Shown piece after piece: positions 1-11,910 of a stretch of 64,000 nt of DNA. Origin of the DNA: Margaritifera margaritifera. Lineage: Eukaryota; Mollusca; Bivalvia; Unionida; Margaritiferidae. The DNA lies in contig JAQPZY010001688.1 of assembly GCA_029931535.1 (NCBI GenBank), positions 8,593,001-8,657,000 of the forward strand. The letters run 5' to 3'. Numbering within the stretch: position 1 is the stretch's first letter; each line of letters opens with the position of its first letter. The translations under genes and the position numbers were made by a program. Below the pieces are notes generated by a model, which saw nothing but the letters and a program-made list of their open reading frames with translations, was not told the DNA's origin and ran no database searches.

Positions 1-14
1 TATTCAGAAATCAA

Positions 15-44
15 ACACACACACACAGACACACACACACACAC
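15..44. repeat. (CA)n microsatellite
   Basis: A short run of CA dinucleotides with one G interruption. Confidence 0.9.
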
Positions 45-1520
45 TGTAATCTGATAATCATCGAACTGATATCAAATCAGTTGCAGAGAGAAACACTTTT
101 TCCCCTTTTTTGTAGAAATCAAAGATGTTCAATTTCAGACTGTTTGCTTTTGAAGGACTCCCGTGTACAAATATTAATAATGTTATTTTTTTTTTTAAAT
201 GAGAATAAAGTATAGAATGTAAAGATAAATGAAAGTATGGAACATATAGATTGAATAAAATGAAATAGCTTATGAATTTACACGGATAAAAAGATCCAGA
301 ATTATTTTTCTTTATGAGAAAACCCCTTTGAAGGGGCAATTTGGAGATCGTACACAACACGTGAATGATTAAGTTGATCCAGAAAGTGAAGAACAGTTTC
401 CAAACTTTTAACTGTAGAAAAGCAAAAAGAAAAAGAAAACGGTATTGAGGAACGTATAATATCTAGTTTAAGAAGTATTTATTTTTTTAAATTTTTGTAT
501 GGAACTGGATACATGTTAACAAACGGACAAACAGTGACGGCGCTATAAGGCCATCGATCGTAATCACAAGGGCCAATCACCCAAAACAAAGGCAAATCTC
601 ATTGGAAATGCACTTTCAATGAATCAGTTTGGTGATTTAGAACTGGTGACCCGGAATAAGTAATGCTATATGTAGTTTCAAAATGAAATGTATATCCTCG
701 ACAATCGGCGCACTTTGGCTTTGTAAATAATTGACTATTCTGCAAGTGTAACTCAAACGAGACTAGAAAATAAATACTCCATCAGGCAATTAAGAGCGTA
801 TTTTTACCAATTAAATGTTTCCGGATCAAGAAGTCATTTGAACAGCGTAATCAGTGTACAGACTCAGTTTGACTCCCGCAGATAATTGTTTAGACCAATT
901 TTGTAGGCCAGACAAAAATTAAAAATTAATAACTCGAATTAACTGTCAATTAGTAGTGACATTGTAGGAAAACTGACACCACTTCTATGTGTGTTTGATG
1001 AAAATGTATTTTTGTCAAAGGATAGATTAATGTACTACTTACAAGAGGGTTATTGGTGAGAATACAAACGAAAACTTTTAATGCAAAATATGACTGCTTT
1101 CTGAATTATGATTAATGTTGGCTTCCTATATATATCATTCCATTCATTTATTCATTCATTGTTGGTCCATCCTTTCGACAATCTATATATTCCACGAGTT
1201 TAAAAAATAAATAAAACGCATTTTATTATAGGATAAGTAAGGTTCTGGAGACAGTCTTGAATTAGGAGTAGACTTGAAATCCTTGTTAAGATAAACAGAA
1301 TCAGAAATATTATTGTTTTACATTTTCTTGTAGCACTCCCCCCCCCCCCCCCCGGTCCCAACACATATACACATACAACTTCAATTAAAAACTGAAAACT
1401 GCAAAGTATCAGGGAAGTGATGTAGATACGTGTATTTGAGTATTGTCTTTCGATTTTATTAAATACCTACTAGGTTTGTCTCATTATTTTATATTGAATC
1501 CATTTATGCAGATCAGAAAA
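45..1520. other. Gene-free stretch
   Basis: AT-rich sequence with scattered short ORFs that have no recognisable motif. It includes a 16-base poly(C) run at 1338-1353. I see no gene or mobile element. Confidence 0.6.
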
Positions 1521-1587
1521 GAATGAATGAATGAATGAATGAATGAATGAATGAATGAATGAATGAATGAATGAATGAATGAATGAG
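1521..1587. repeat. (GAAT)n microsatellite
   Basis: About 16 uninterrupted copies of a GAAT tetranucleotide. Confidence 0.95.
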
Positions 1588-1637
1588 AACGAAGAGGGAG
1601 AGAATGAAGTAACAAAAGCACCAAACCCGAATCGCCA

Positions 1638-1780
1638 TAGAGTACGAATTAAAATGCTATAACCTGTATGATAATATTATTTATTCGTATTTTAAAATTC
1701 TGTTAATGTTATCACGCATTCTCCTGTAGAATCCAGGGATAGCACTTTCTGCTCTGTTTGGTGTATATTTGTAATTCTCT
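1638..1780 (+). repeat. Dispersed repeat body, copy 1 of 2
   Basis: This segment is clearly similar to 1996-2138, sharing the blocks TAGAGTACGAATTAAAAT, CCTGTATGATAATATTATTT and GGATAGCACTTT with substitutions between them. Copy 2 directly follows a tRNA-like head, so this is probably a headless copy of the same SINE body. Confidence 0.6.
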
Positions 1781-1910
1781 ATAATAGCCTCTACATACCT
1801 TGATTTCTGTCATATGAATCTGGATTGACTGTTTACTTAGATGAGAATTAATTACTGGGTCAACATGCAGGTCTATACTACCGACTTTGTAGCATCATTT
1901 TTGGTGATGC

Positions 1911-2130
1911 GTGCATGGTCGAGATGGTATAGGGGTTGTTGCTTACAGGAAAGGCAATGGGTGCCGTAACCCGCGGACCCGGGCTCGAATCTGAGTAGAG
2001 TACGAATTAAAATTCTCTAACCTGTATGATAATATTATTTGTTCGTAATTAGACATTATGTTAATGTTATCAAGCATTCTCATGTAGTATCTAGAGATAG
2101 CACTTTCCGCTTTATTTGGTGTAGATTTTT

Positions 2131-2138
<8 letters not shown>
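1911..2138 (+). mobile_element. tRNA-headed SINE-like repeat
   Basis: The first ~80 bases look like a degraded tRNA. An A-box-like segment (GTCGAGATGGTATAGG) is followed about 50 bases later by a B-box-like GGGCTCGAATCT at 1981-1992. The rest (1996-2138) is a body also found at 1638-1780. It ends in (CT)n and (TA)n tracts, which could be the simple-sequence tail. No target duplication was identified, and the family name is unknown. Confidence 0.5.

Positions 2139-2217
<79 letters not shown>
2139..2217. repeat. (CT)n(TA)n compound microsatellite
   Basis: About 24 bases of CT run directly into about 55 bases of TA, at the 3' end of the SINE-like repeat. Confidence 0.95.
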
Positions 2218-2218
<1 letters not shown>

Positions 2219-4167
2219 CGTTTGAGTTGGGATTTTGCACGTTTCCTACAATTTGTGACCCCTATGTACCCCAAATTTTGACCCACGTGCGCCCCTTGTG
2301 CGCGCTATTTCGTCCATTAAATGAAAGCATTTATTTGTCCGTTTCAAATTTTGTGTGCCCTTTAGAGTTGTGGGACAGGGAGACACAGTGTCCCTTGCTC
2401 AAGGGATCCTAGGTGCGACACTATACATCATGGGATGAGGCTTTTTGAACACCAACTCGAAAGCAATGTTCCACCCAACCCATTCAGGCTATATTGACAG
2501 TTTTCTTGCTTTATTTCAAAGTTTGTTTGTTAATACATTGAGTAGAATGCACTTTTGTTTAGTGCACTAATTAGTACAAAGAAGAGATCTCAGCTGGCTG
2601 ACTCACAAACAAATGTCAGACTCTCCCCACATATCATCATCAGCTGTCTACAGCAATTAAAATCAGCTGTTTATCTAGCCAGCGAATAATTAATATTTAA
2701 TACTTTAACCGTCTCAAAAACCTGGAAACTCTCTCTCTCTCTCTGTTGCCGATGCTATTTCCGTCCCTCTTTCTCTCTGCGGTGTCTCTTTGTTTATTCT
2801 CTTTGTCGCTGGTTCTGCTTCCGTTCTTTTCTTTCTTCCGTCCTCCCTTCCTTCCACTTACTTTCATGGATATTTTAACCACGTTAAAATCACAGAATAT
2901 CACTATAGCATGAAATGGAGTCAATGGTCTCATATCAATTATTTTTCATAGAGTCTTTTACAAACAATTTGATTCTTGTTGATGATTGTGTATCCATTTG
3001 AAATAAGCAGCATATGTTTTAATAGATACAATACTAGAATCGTGAACTTTTACTCTAATCTGATTTTTTTATAATTAAATGTACTTGTTTATCACTCTAA
3101 AACATGTACACATCCACACGTACTTTTGTACTGAGTTGACCACAGATACTATGAACGTGGTTATCAATCTCTGTGGCAACAATAAGTTCACAAGACTCAA
3201 AGTCTTTGTTTTGTCTGAAATTTGTTACTGATGATTCATAAGCTCAGTGTTGGTTTTTTGTCTCAAAGCCAGCCATTCTATTTTAATCTAAGTTTAATAC
3301 TCCATTTTGTGTGGAAAAGATATCTCCTCAAATTTGTTCTTTCCACGACTGAAGAATATCGCAGCAGTCTTTTATTTTTGATCATACACCATCCATCCTA
3401 ATATTGTTCTTGATCAGATAAAATTTGCAGCCTGTTCTTGCTCTGGCAAGCTGAAATGTGATCCACTCACAGGACTGAAATGAGCTGTTGTTGCCAAGCG
3501 ACAAGACTAGCGGTCTTTCCTCTTTGTTGAATATGCCTTTTTCTCAACTTTTTATGCATTCAAATACAAAGAAGAGTTCCTAAAGACATCGATCTACCGG
3601 TATAATTGGAGTTCTCTGCCAAGGATAGGCATGTTTGATAGCAGTGGGGATGAACAAGAGACACCGGAACACTAACAATTAATTTTAGACATACAAATAT
3701 TTTATTTAATTCTAGTTCAGACTCTTAATAAAATTAAAGTGCTGACTCAGCAAATATTTTGACATGCGCGTGAAAAGGTAGGCTTCTCAATGCAGCCATT
3801 TTACGAGAAATGCACGAGTTTCCATCCAACCAACCCCAAATACTATTTTACAGGACCTTTTGTAGTTATTAAGAGACATGCTTAATTGTTATTTAATTGC
3901 TAATTGGATATTCTGAAACAGTCCAATTCCATAATTAACAAGACGATGATTTGATCAATTTATGTAAATAGGAAAGCAAGACATATGTTGTGGAATAATA
4001 CAGAGTATATGAGCAAATAAATATTTGGTTATATACGAACACTCTTGGCAAGTAGAGTCCTAACACTTACGGCAATTATTAACACAATAAATCTAAAATC
4101 AACAATAAAAAGATAGCATTGTGCACGACTACCTGATAGGAACAGCACCGACCTTTGGTGGCCATAC
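2218..4167. other. Gene-free stretch
   Basis: No supported gene. The short ORFs at 2227-2412 (+) and 2697-2933 (-) have no recognisable domain, and the latter is driven by a CT-rich tract. A segment near 2390-2420 resembles bodies of tRNA-derived repeats but is too short to call. Confidence 0.55.
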
Positions 4168-4359
4168 GTTGTAGGTATAGAGTGTATGTATATCGTTGTA
4201 GGTATAGAGTGTATGTATATCGTTGTAGGTATAGAGTGTATGTATATCGTTGTAGGTATAGAGTGTATGTATATCGTTGTAGGTATAGAGTGTATGTATA
4301 TCGTTGTAGGTATAGAGTGTATGTATATTGTTGTAGGTATAAAGTGTATGTATATCGTT
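4168..4359. repeat. 27-bp minisatellite, ~7 copies
   Basis: Nearly identical 27-bp units with core GTATAGAGTGTATGTATATC repeat about seven times. The unit length is a multiple of three, so several frames on both strands stay open. The resulting low-complexity peptides are artefacts. Confidence 0.95.
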
Positions 4360-4546
4360 TTATACGGTACATTCTTTGTTGACTTTATGACCATTGTTTG
4401 AATAAGGACCGTTTTTAATATTTATATATTCAAAAATTGTTTTATATTCATGTCACATACGTAATATGATATATTCCTGGATGTTTTAATTACAATCTTT
4501 TGACATAGTCTTATTTATTAATGATACATTCATGAACTATTGTGTG

Positions 4547-4663
4547 CAAGGCCGGATTAAAGGCGGAGCAAATGGAACATTTGCTCCAGGGCTCTTGCAA
4601 CGCCGTGAAATGGTATTTGTTTTTTGGGGTGGGGGTGCCTCATATCGGCTTAATCAGGTCTTG
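4547..4663. mobile_element. hAT-type MITE with TIRs and 8-bp TSD
   Basis: The left end reads CAAGGCCGGATTAAAGGC. The right end reads CGGCTTAATCAGGTCTTG, an imperfect reverse complement. The flanks ATTGTGTG (4539-4546) and ATTGTGTA (4664-4671) match at 7 of 8 positions, which is the target-duplication length of hAT transposons. The ~117-bp interior has no coding capacity, so this is a non-autonomous element. Confidence 0.8.
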
Positions 4664-4992
4664 ATTGTGTATTAAGGAAGAGCTGTAGACCCAATATAAA
4701 TATGTATACTTACTCCAGTGACATTGTATTTATCATAATAACCAAGATTTAATTACTGTCAGTGAAATATAGCTTTTAATTCGATTGAGAGTAACCGATA
4801 CACACTGTACCACAAAACGTGAGTATTCTCTTGTTTCTTTAAGAGATAATTTCCTAATTACTTCCCTTAGGCAATACCCCAGCGACCTCAGAGTCTTTTC
4901 TATGGCAGTAACGACAACTCAACGTAGGTCCGTTAGTATTACAGTGGAGGGGTGGGATGGGGAATCACATGCTGCTTTCCTCTCGGTTCTAT

Positions 4993-5109
<117 letters not shown>

Positions 5110-5442
5110 CCACTGAAATAATTATTACGCCATTTTCAAATGAGATCAGGAGTAATTTTGCTGTTTAACCAATGACCCATACACAGTTTGGGTTATTCTG
5201 TAAAAGATGAAAAAGCTGGTGGGGGTGGAGAGGACTATGGAGACGTTATGCTGATTTCCAGTAGAGAAATATATAGATGGAGATGCCGTCATAACATATA
5301 TTGAGTACAGTAGATAAATATATAGATAGAGATGCCGTCCTGACGTGTATTGAGTAAAGGAAATTTAAATTAAATATAAGCCCCCTCATTTTTCGTTTTA
5401 TTTGATCAATGACGGAGACAGCGAAATGCACGTGTACTCAAA

Positions 5443-5645
5443 CGGCCACCAGATTGTGCAAATACACCACAAACGGCATCAACCGGCCACCAGATTGTGC
5501 AAATACACCACAAACGGCATCAACCGACTACCAGATTGTGCAAATACACCACAAATGGCATCAACCGGCCACCAGATTGTGCAAATACACCACAAACGGC
5601 ATCAACCGGCCACCAGATTGTGCAAATACACCACAAACGGCATCA
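5443..5645. repeat. 41-bp minisatellite, 5 copies
   Basis: Five consecutive 41-bp units containing CCAGATTGTGCAAATACACC. Because 41 is not a multiple of three, overlapping ORFs cycle through all three frames of the same unit and give similar peptides. This is not evidence of coding. Confidence 0.95.
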
Positions 5646-7229
5646 CAAGTACTTATGACCGTACTATTCAAGAGTTATTATGCCTGTCACTTGCACTGAA
5701 AATAAAAATGACTTATTTCCTACCCAACTGCAAGTCTGAAATCAATCTGCCCACAGTCACAAATGACCCTGAATAGCGGTCCTTTGCTACCGATTTGTAA
5801 CCATTCGTAACAAAACGAGCCAGGAAGGATACCGAACTCTTAGTATTTCGGAAATCGACTATTAGGTCATGCTTAACTTGTTTTCAATGATACCGAGAGT
5901 GATCCAGAAGGGAAAAATACGTTTTTCTTGGGTAGGGGGGAAAGGGAGCACAAAAGTCGCAGTTTCAATGTAAAAAATTCTTATCAGGACTGTGATTTAC
6001 AAGTAAGTACACCAAGCGAATTGAACGAAAGAGGAGAATGGAAGAATGGACATTAGTTTTTAATGTTTGTTATGTTTGGTTAGGAGTCATGTTTACAGTA
6101 TAAGTGTACATATGTGGGAGTATATGGTACAAACTTTCGCAGCTAATATTCACAAGACAGACGAGAAAAGTTAAAGAAACTAAAATCTGCTTTGGCATTA
6201 ATCTATATATAAAGACTGAATTTGATCTGTCGTTTATTACTTTCGTACAGATACATTCTTCTCAAGGATTACAGTTTGAATACGATATAATATGAGGACA
6301 ATAATACACATGGACGTTTATACACTCCAATTATTCTACATTATGGGATCATATAACAATGAAGTATTTTTCTTGGCTAAACTTATGCTTTGAAATTTAA
6401 ATTACATTAGCTTTTTATCGATCATGCCGGATTTATACTCGACGGAATTATATTATTACATCAGTATTAGAAGTTTGCTATATTTTACGTTTCTGTCCCT
6501 TTACTGTATATGTATTGATACAGTAGAGACTTAAACAAAGTTTTTCTTTGGATTTTAGTACTGACTATCCTACTAAGAGTCCCAATGTTACCCTCACCTC
6601 TGCAAAATGTCTTGCGTTGTTACCTGTGATAATGTGTCGCGTGAAAACTTTGTATAAGACCATATCAAGTCAGAAGGAAAAATGCATAAGACATAATTTC
6701 TTCAGGAAGTTGTCCCACGTGTCTCCGCATTATCTACACATGTAAATCATATGTAAATATTGTCAACAGAGGTTGTTTTAGGTCATCGGCGGCTTGAGTT
6801 AAATTTGTTGCTTAGTTTCTTTTTGACACATTTCTAACATTCAGACAATGTCCTTGTGGGGGTGGGGTTTTAGGGTGTCAAAGAGAAACCCCGTGGACTG
6901 AAGTCCACATTTGTAGCAACCACGATGACGAAGATAAGTCTGAGAGTAAACATTTTAAAGAAAAGGACAGCCATGATGAGGATGGTGAAGGTGCTGAATG
7001 ATGGTGTATTGAAAAAAGATGACAAAATGGCACTAACTATGATGAGGACGACAACGATAATTACAACGACGATTAACAAGACTATAACGAAGACGATGTT
7101 TCCTCTGCTCCCCATCCCTATATATAAATTTAAATTGTATGTACCTTGCGTTGATTGTACAAATTTACAAACTTATGCGTTCTCTTAACGATACAGAACA
7201 AAATACCAACTTTGCATAGGGGAAATGTA
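5646..7229. other. Gene-free stretch
   Basis: AT-rich with no recognisable coding sequence. A GAY-rich imperfect triplet tract near 7010-7100 produces hydrophobic or threonine-rich ORFs on the two strands that look compositional. Confidence 0.55.
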
Positions 7230-7312
7230 ACCCATTCATGGACCGGGAACAGCACTCGAACTCTGGACCTCAGAGGTACTAAGCCAGCTGCGTTATCCAG
7301 ACCTCTTATGAT
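7230..7312 (-). mobile_element. tRNA-like SINE fragment
   Basis: On the minus strand a GAGGTCTGGATAACGCAGC segment (A-box-like) is followed by CAGAGTTCGAGTGC (B-box-like). A similar head lies at 7616-7680 in the same orientation, sharing GGATAACGC. Both are degraded copies of a tRNA-derived repeat. Confidence 0.45.
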
Positions 7313-7358
7313 GTTAGTTAGGATAAGAATAGTACGGGCGCTAAAGTAATGATGTAAG

Positions 7359-7400
7359 CAGATGATGATGACGATGATGATGATGATGACGACGACGACT
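7359..7400. repeat. (GAT/GAC)n triplet tract
   Basis: An imperfect trinucleotide run. It underlies the histidine-rich minus-strand ORF here. Confidence 0.8.
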
Positions 7401-7599
7401 CCGATTAAGACGACGATGTTTCCCCCGTCCCTCTTCTCCATTTATATTTAAAGTTTGCACTTGGTTCGTTCTACGACTGTTAAACAAGTCCTGCCAGTTC
7501 CCATGGTGGCATGCAGTAAACGACGTAATCTTGATAGTTCCCATGGCGGCATTAAACGTCGGCAACCATTGACCTTGGATAAGCAGTTGCGCGCCCATA

Positions 7600-7680
7600 T
7601 ACGTGCTAGAAAGAGGGTTCGAACCTGGGACTGCAGAAGAAAGAGAAAACTTATTACACCTGCGTTATCCCGGTCCCTAT
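7600..7680 (-). mobile_element. tRNA-like SINE head
   Basis: The minus strand contains a perfect B-box-like GGTTCGAACCC near 7616-7627 and an upstream GGGATAACGCAGG. This is the pattern of a tRNA-derived pol III promoter. The copy is related to the one at 7230-7312. Confidence 0.5.
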
Positions 7681-8220
7681 TACACTAGTTTCACGTTGAT
7701 GTGGTAAATTGAAACATTTCCTGATTTAAGACTATTCTTGGATTTCACCAGCAGCTTGAGTCGGAACTCGAACTTAAGTATTGAATCCAGCATCGTGGCC
7801 CCTCCGTCATAAACTTTACTCGACTCCAAATCTTACCCGAAAATATTCTGACCAATCAAAATACTGGATTTGTCAATTTCCAGGAAGATTACAAAGTGTG
7901 GAGTACCATTTGTTACTCGAAATGCTGAGTAATTTTGTATGACAGATAGGCCAGAATGTTTAAAATCTTGTCTTAAGTCTATAATTAGACGTTCTCACAT
8001 GTTGGTGAAACCTTGGCAATATTGTGAAACAAATAGACTTGCACTTGCAGGGTAAAATCCAGAGTTTAAGGAAGGTTCGATTTGGTGAAGTTGGGATTCT
8101 TTTTGCTTATAAGGCCAACTTTTTCTCTTTTCAGTAAAATCATTGCAAAGTAGAGTTATCCCTTCCCTTCCCCCCGGCTGTTAGAGATTGATTTGAGCCT
8201 CAGGATCCATTTCAGAATCC

Positions 8221-8345
8221 GCTACCGCTTAAAGTATCTCGCCCAGAGGCACACCATGGATGCCGACCTGGCTCTGTCTAGGCAGGTTCGAGACCATACC
8301 TTTCTGGTTGTGAGTCCGGCACGCTATCCATTGAGCCACCTATGA
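8221..8345 (-). mobile_element. tRNA-derived SINE fragment
   Basis: The minus strand begins GGTGGCTCAATGGATAGCG (A box) and continues through a CTCACAA anticodon-loop-like segment to a B-box-like GGTCTCGAACCTG. It then has a body including GCCGGCATCC-like and GTGTGCCTCTGG segments. The anticodon loop suggests a Val(CAC)-like ancestor, but the arms are degraded, so this is a SINE and not a functional tRNA. Confidence 0.55.
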
Positions 8346-8419
8346 AAAAACACTGCTGGAAATTGGTGCTAATCCAGCTGCTGCTGATAATAATGATAAG
8401 GATAATACTGTTAGAAGTG

Positions 8420-8822
8420 ATTATGTGGGTGATGATTGTAATAATTATGTGGGTGATAATTGTAATAATTATGTGGGTGATGATTGTAATAATTATGTGG
8501 GTGATGATTGTAATAATTATGTGGGTGATGATTGTAATAATTATGTGGGTGATAATTGTAATAATTATGTGGGTGATGATTGTAATAATTATGTGGGTGA
8601 TGATTGTAATAATTATGTGGGTGATAATTGTAATAATTTTGTGGGCAATAATTGTAATAATTATGTGGGTGATGATTGTAATAATTATGTGGGTGATAAT
8701 TGTAATAATTATGTGGGTGATAATTGTAATAATTATGTGGGTGATGATTGTAATAATTATGTGGGTGATGATTGTAATAATTATGTGGGTGATGATTGTA
8801 ATAATTATGTGGGTGATGATTA
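8420..8822. repeat. 24-bp minisatellite, ~17 copies
   Basis: Units of 24 bp with core ATTATGTGGGTGATGATTGT differ mainly at one A/G position (GATGATTG versus GATAATTG). Because 24 is a multiple of three, long ORFs of 8-residue repeats are open on both strands in several frames. That argues against any one being a gene. Confidence 0.97.
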
Positions 8823-9239
8823 TTTTTATTATGATGTAACAACAGTAACCATTTTTTCTCTCTCTCTAATTAATAATAATCTCTAATACTCTAATAATCA
8901 AAATAACGATCAAGAATTTGTAGACAGAATTTCTCCTTTGAGGAAAGTAGCCGACTTTTATGTTTCGTTATATTAATGGATGAAAACGGTATTAATCATA
9001 ATGATAATATTTTTAAAAATGCATATAAATATTAAATACTAGATGGTCTTTCAATGAAGGATTTCTCAGAGGACTTATATTTTAGTCCCAGAGAAGTTGT
9101 ACGCCATACATATCGGTTGACATAAGAGTGTAGGAGAACAACGCATCCTAAACCTTGTATCGGCATAAATTGCTAGGAACCGTACACGCTAGACGATAGA
9201 CCATATATCGTAATTGCTATAACGTGTAGCGGAAAGTGA
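8823..9239. other. Gene-free stretch
   Basis: AT-rich spacer upstream of the mariner remnant. The mariner 5' terminus may lie here, but I could not identify a terminal repeat. Confidence 0.5.
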
Positions 9240-10085
9240 CTGCTGTGAGGGGGGAATCGATGAAGATGCTTGATACACAGTTGAAGATATTTATGCGACC
9301 ACGGGCATTAATTCATCAGCTGTTTATAATATATTGAAAAATCATTTGAAGCTCAGAAAGGTTTGTGTAAGATCGGTCCCGCATTTGTTGACAGCTACTC
9401 ACAAAATCTGAAAAAAGTGACCAGAGACATTTGAATGAGATTATCACAGGTGATGAAACATAGATTAATTATTTTGAACCCGGCTCAAGAGAAAATAATA
9501 AAGTTTGGATTGGAGAAAACGAGCAGAGACCACAAATCGTTCGAGGTAGTCGAACTGTCAAGATAGTTTTATACGCATTAATTTTTGATGCAAACGACCC
9601 AGCCGTCCAGGTACCAATGCCTGAATCTGCTAGTGTCACTGGACATTTGTATGCCTCCAAAGTCTTGCCAAAAGTTGTGGAACGCTGCCGAACCACCCGT
9701 CCGCATGCCTCCAAAGTCTTGCCAAACGTTGTGGAACACTGCCGAACCACCCGTCCGCGCACTTGTGTCTGAGGTATCCATCTCCTTCATGACAAAGCAG
9801 CGGCGCTAAAATCCGTAGTCGTGACAGACTACCTGAAGGAGCACAGTAGCCAAACTTTTCCACATTCTCAATTCAGCCCTGATTTAGCTCCAAGTGATTT
9901 TGGCTGAATCCCGTTATCAAAAATTCGCTGAGGGGCAGACGATTTGAGAGCCGCTATGCGGTTGAAAGAGCAGTTTTCCAGTGTATGAACAACACACCAA
10001 AAATTGAATGCAAAATGTGCAGAGGTTTATGGGGAGCACTTTGAGGGGATGCACTGACGTACTGTTCACTAATAAAGAACTTTGT
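9240..10085 (+). pseudogene. Mariner-family transposase pseudogene (DD34D)
   Basis: The decayed reading frames carry mariner landmarks in order. HLKLRKVCVRSVPHLLT comes from the linker region. ITGDET (Asp codon 9452-9454) is the first catalytic Asp. HDKAAALKS (Asp 9791-9793) is the second. FSPDLAPSDFG (Asp 9896-9898) is the third. The second and third Asp are separated by exactly 34 residues and share one frame with the first, as expected for the mariner DD34D catalytic core of cut-and-paste transposases. Several stops (for example directly after GDET and after SDFG) and frameshifts make it non-functional. A 54-bp in-frame duplication sits between the first and second Asp. I found no convincing terminal inverted repeats. 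It ends near a GAGCACTTTGAGGGGATGCA segment followed by a stop. Confidence 0.9.
9651..9758. repeat. 54-bp direct duplication inside mariner pseudogene
   Basis: Two adjacent 54-bp copies, beginning ATGCCTCCAAAGTC at 9651 and 9705, differ at only a few bases. The length keeps the transposase frame and doubles an 18-residue segment (ASKVLPKVVERCRTTRPR) between the first and second catalytic Asp. Confidence 0.95.
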
Positions 10086-10244
10086 TGTACAGCGTACTGA
10101 TATTCTCTCGCGTAAATCTTCTGTAAGAAATGTAACACATGCTAGCGCCAGATTTATTATTCTGAGTCCCTACCTATCGTAAGTGAGTTACATTCAAGTA
10201 GCTTACAAGACTTTAGAGCGAATAAGTTCCCTAAGAGTGTTTTT

Positions 10245-10248
<4 letters not shown>

Positions 10249-10299
<51 letters not shown>

Positions 10300-10307
10300 A
10301 CACACAC
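10249..10307. repeat. (CA)n microsatellite
   Basis: About 29 CA dinucleotides with one T interruption. Confidence 0.97.
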
Positions 10308-10599
10308 TTCTGTCTTATTGTCTTACGTAGTTACCTAAATAACTAAAGTGGCAATATGTTTGACCTCGCACAGGGAAGCGCTGAAAGTTGATCAGAACGG
10401 AATGACAACCAAAAAGGGTCAATACCAACAAAGGCACAACAGTTTAATAAGTCATTTTTCAATGACATTATTTTAAAGCATGTCAATCATAAAGGATCTG
10501 ATTGATTGTAGAGAAGGTAACGTTAGTATCAGATTGGATGTATCAAACTAAAAGGCTTTTTGCAAAGCGGAAATCTTAATCAAAATGTAAATTAGGAAC
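10308..10599. other. Gene-free stretch
   Basis: No ORF or repeat recognised. Confidence 0.5.
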
Positions 10600-10669
10600 G
10601 GGTGACCAGTCTGGACCAGCTGGGTGACCAGTCTGGACTAGCTGGGTGACCAGTCAGGACTAGCTGGGT
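10600..10669. repeat. 22-bp direct repeat, 3 copies
   Basis: Three consecutive copies of a unit containing GGGTGACCAGTCTGGAC. Confidence 0.9.
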
Positions 10670-10953
10670 ACTTTTGGATTGATGATATACTTATTCCATG
10701 TAAATATTCCGTTTCAATTATTCTGTAATACGCGTTTAATTGTATGGACGCGTACGACATGATAGATTTTTCAGGATTTTTTGTTTTTGTTTTTGTTTTT
10801 TTATATTTGTTTTTCCGTTACAAAATTTTAATTTCTTCCGTGTCAGTTTACAGAGACCTCTGTATTTGTATCTGAAGTCTTCCGAGAGATTTCAATAGAC
10901 TGTTTTGCTCTTGTGTCGGCAACGTATCAATTTATCCCCCATGGTTAAAAAGA

Positions 10954-11215
10954 AGTGTGTGGAGGTCTACTGGGAACAAAGTGTGGATAGCATAAGAGAT
11001 CTACTGGGAAAAATGTGTGGATAACATTAGAGATCTACTGGGGAAAATGTGTGGATAGCATTAGAGATCTACTGGAAACAATTTGTGGATAGCATTAGAG
11101 GTCTACTGGGAAAAATGTGTGGATAGCATTAGAGATCTACTGGGGAAAATGTGTGGATAGCATTAGAGATCTGCTGGGAAAAATATGTGGATAGCATTAG
11201 AGATCTATACTGGAA
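10954..11215. repeat. 34-bp minisatellite, ~7-8 copies
   Basis: Units with core GATAGCATTAGAGATCTACT repeat at ~34-bp spacing. The copies diverge at single positions without unique spacers, so this is a tandem repeat and not a CRISPR array. Confidence 0.95.
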
Positions 11216-11720
11216 AAAAAGCGTCACATCGATTCACTGTTTTAAAAATTGGGTGAAGCTGCAAAAGCGATACATTCCAGTGGTATACTTGACGTGATTT
11301 GACTAACAGCTTATCGAATATAAACCATTTTAGCTTTGGACGTTTATGGACAATATTTGTTCACAGTCGTAAAGTATCGTAAGCGTGCTTGTTTTACCAA
11401 TGCATGAAAAGCAAAATATTTCGTCTCAATACAGGGAAAGAAATAGTTCAACTTTTTTTCAGAGGAAGTTGAGGGGGGGGGGGGGGCGCAGACGGCCTGA
11501 GCGACTAGTATTCCCGTGATTAATATCGTCCTCTCGAGCCAATGTTTCAAAGTTAAACATGCTATGGGTCACCTTCGAAGCTGATACATGATGTATCAAC
11601 CGGGCACAATCGACTTGGTCTCTCATTCGAAGTAGGTAATAGTGTGACGGTCTTTTGAAACGTGTGTGTATATGACCATCAACACTGTGAATGTCTGCGT
11701 TCAGTTGTTAGCTGTATTGC
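11216..11720. other. Gene-free stretch
   Basis: Left flank of the Polinton-like element. It contains a 14-base poly(G) run at 11473-11486 and a short unrecognised minus-strand ORF. Confidence 0.55.
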
Positions 11721-11910
11721 AGTAGTATAGAAAACAGGTGTACCAATTCATCAACCCTATTATCCTCTAAGTTATAAAATTTTGTTACATCGACTCCCTT
11801 GCTACCGCATAGGTAGCGTGATAAAGTAAACCTACTCTGATTAGAGACACCAACGTATTAATCAGTTGGTTTACCTGTTTTCTATACTACAATAGACAGA
11901 TACCAATTCA
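11721..11910. repeat. Left terminal inverted repeat of the Polinton-like element
   Basis: It aligns with the reverse complement of 22697-22851 over shared blocks such as ATAGAAAACAGG, AATTTTGTTACA, CACCAACGTATT-like and AGATACCAATTCA. The left arm is ~35 bp longer because of an extra segment near 11810-11845. Each arm also contains an internal inverted copy of its own tip (CCTGTTTTCTATACTAC at 11878-11890), so the arm itself can fold. Confidence 0.88.

Noticed and set aside
7341..7598. His-rich minus-strand ORF
   Set aside because: Generated by the GAT/GAC triplet tract next to a SINE head.
8342..8886. Three overlapping 143-165 codon ORFs on both strands
   Set aside because: All are different frames of the same 24-bp minisatellite. 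No unique coding flank.
10954..11215. CRISPR-like regular repeats (also at 17395, 22241 and 27158)
   Set aside because: No unique spacers, direct head-to-tail units, and an animal genome context.
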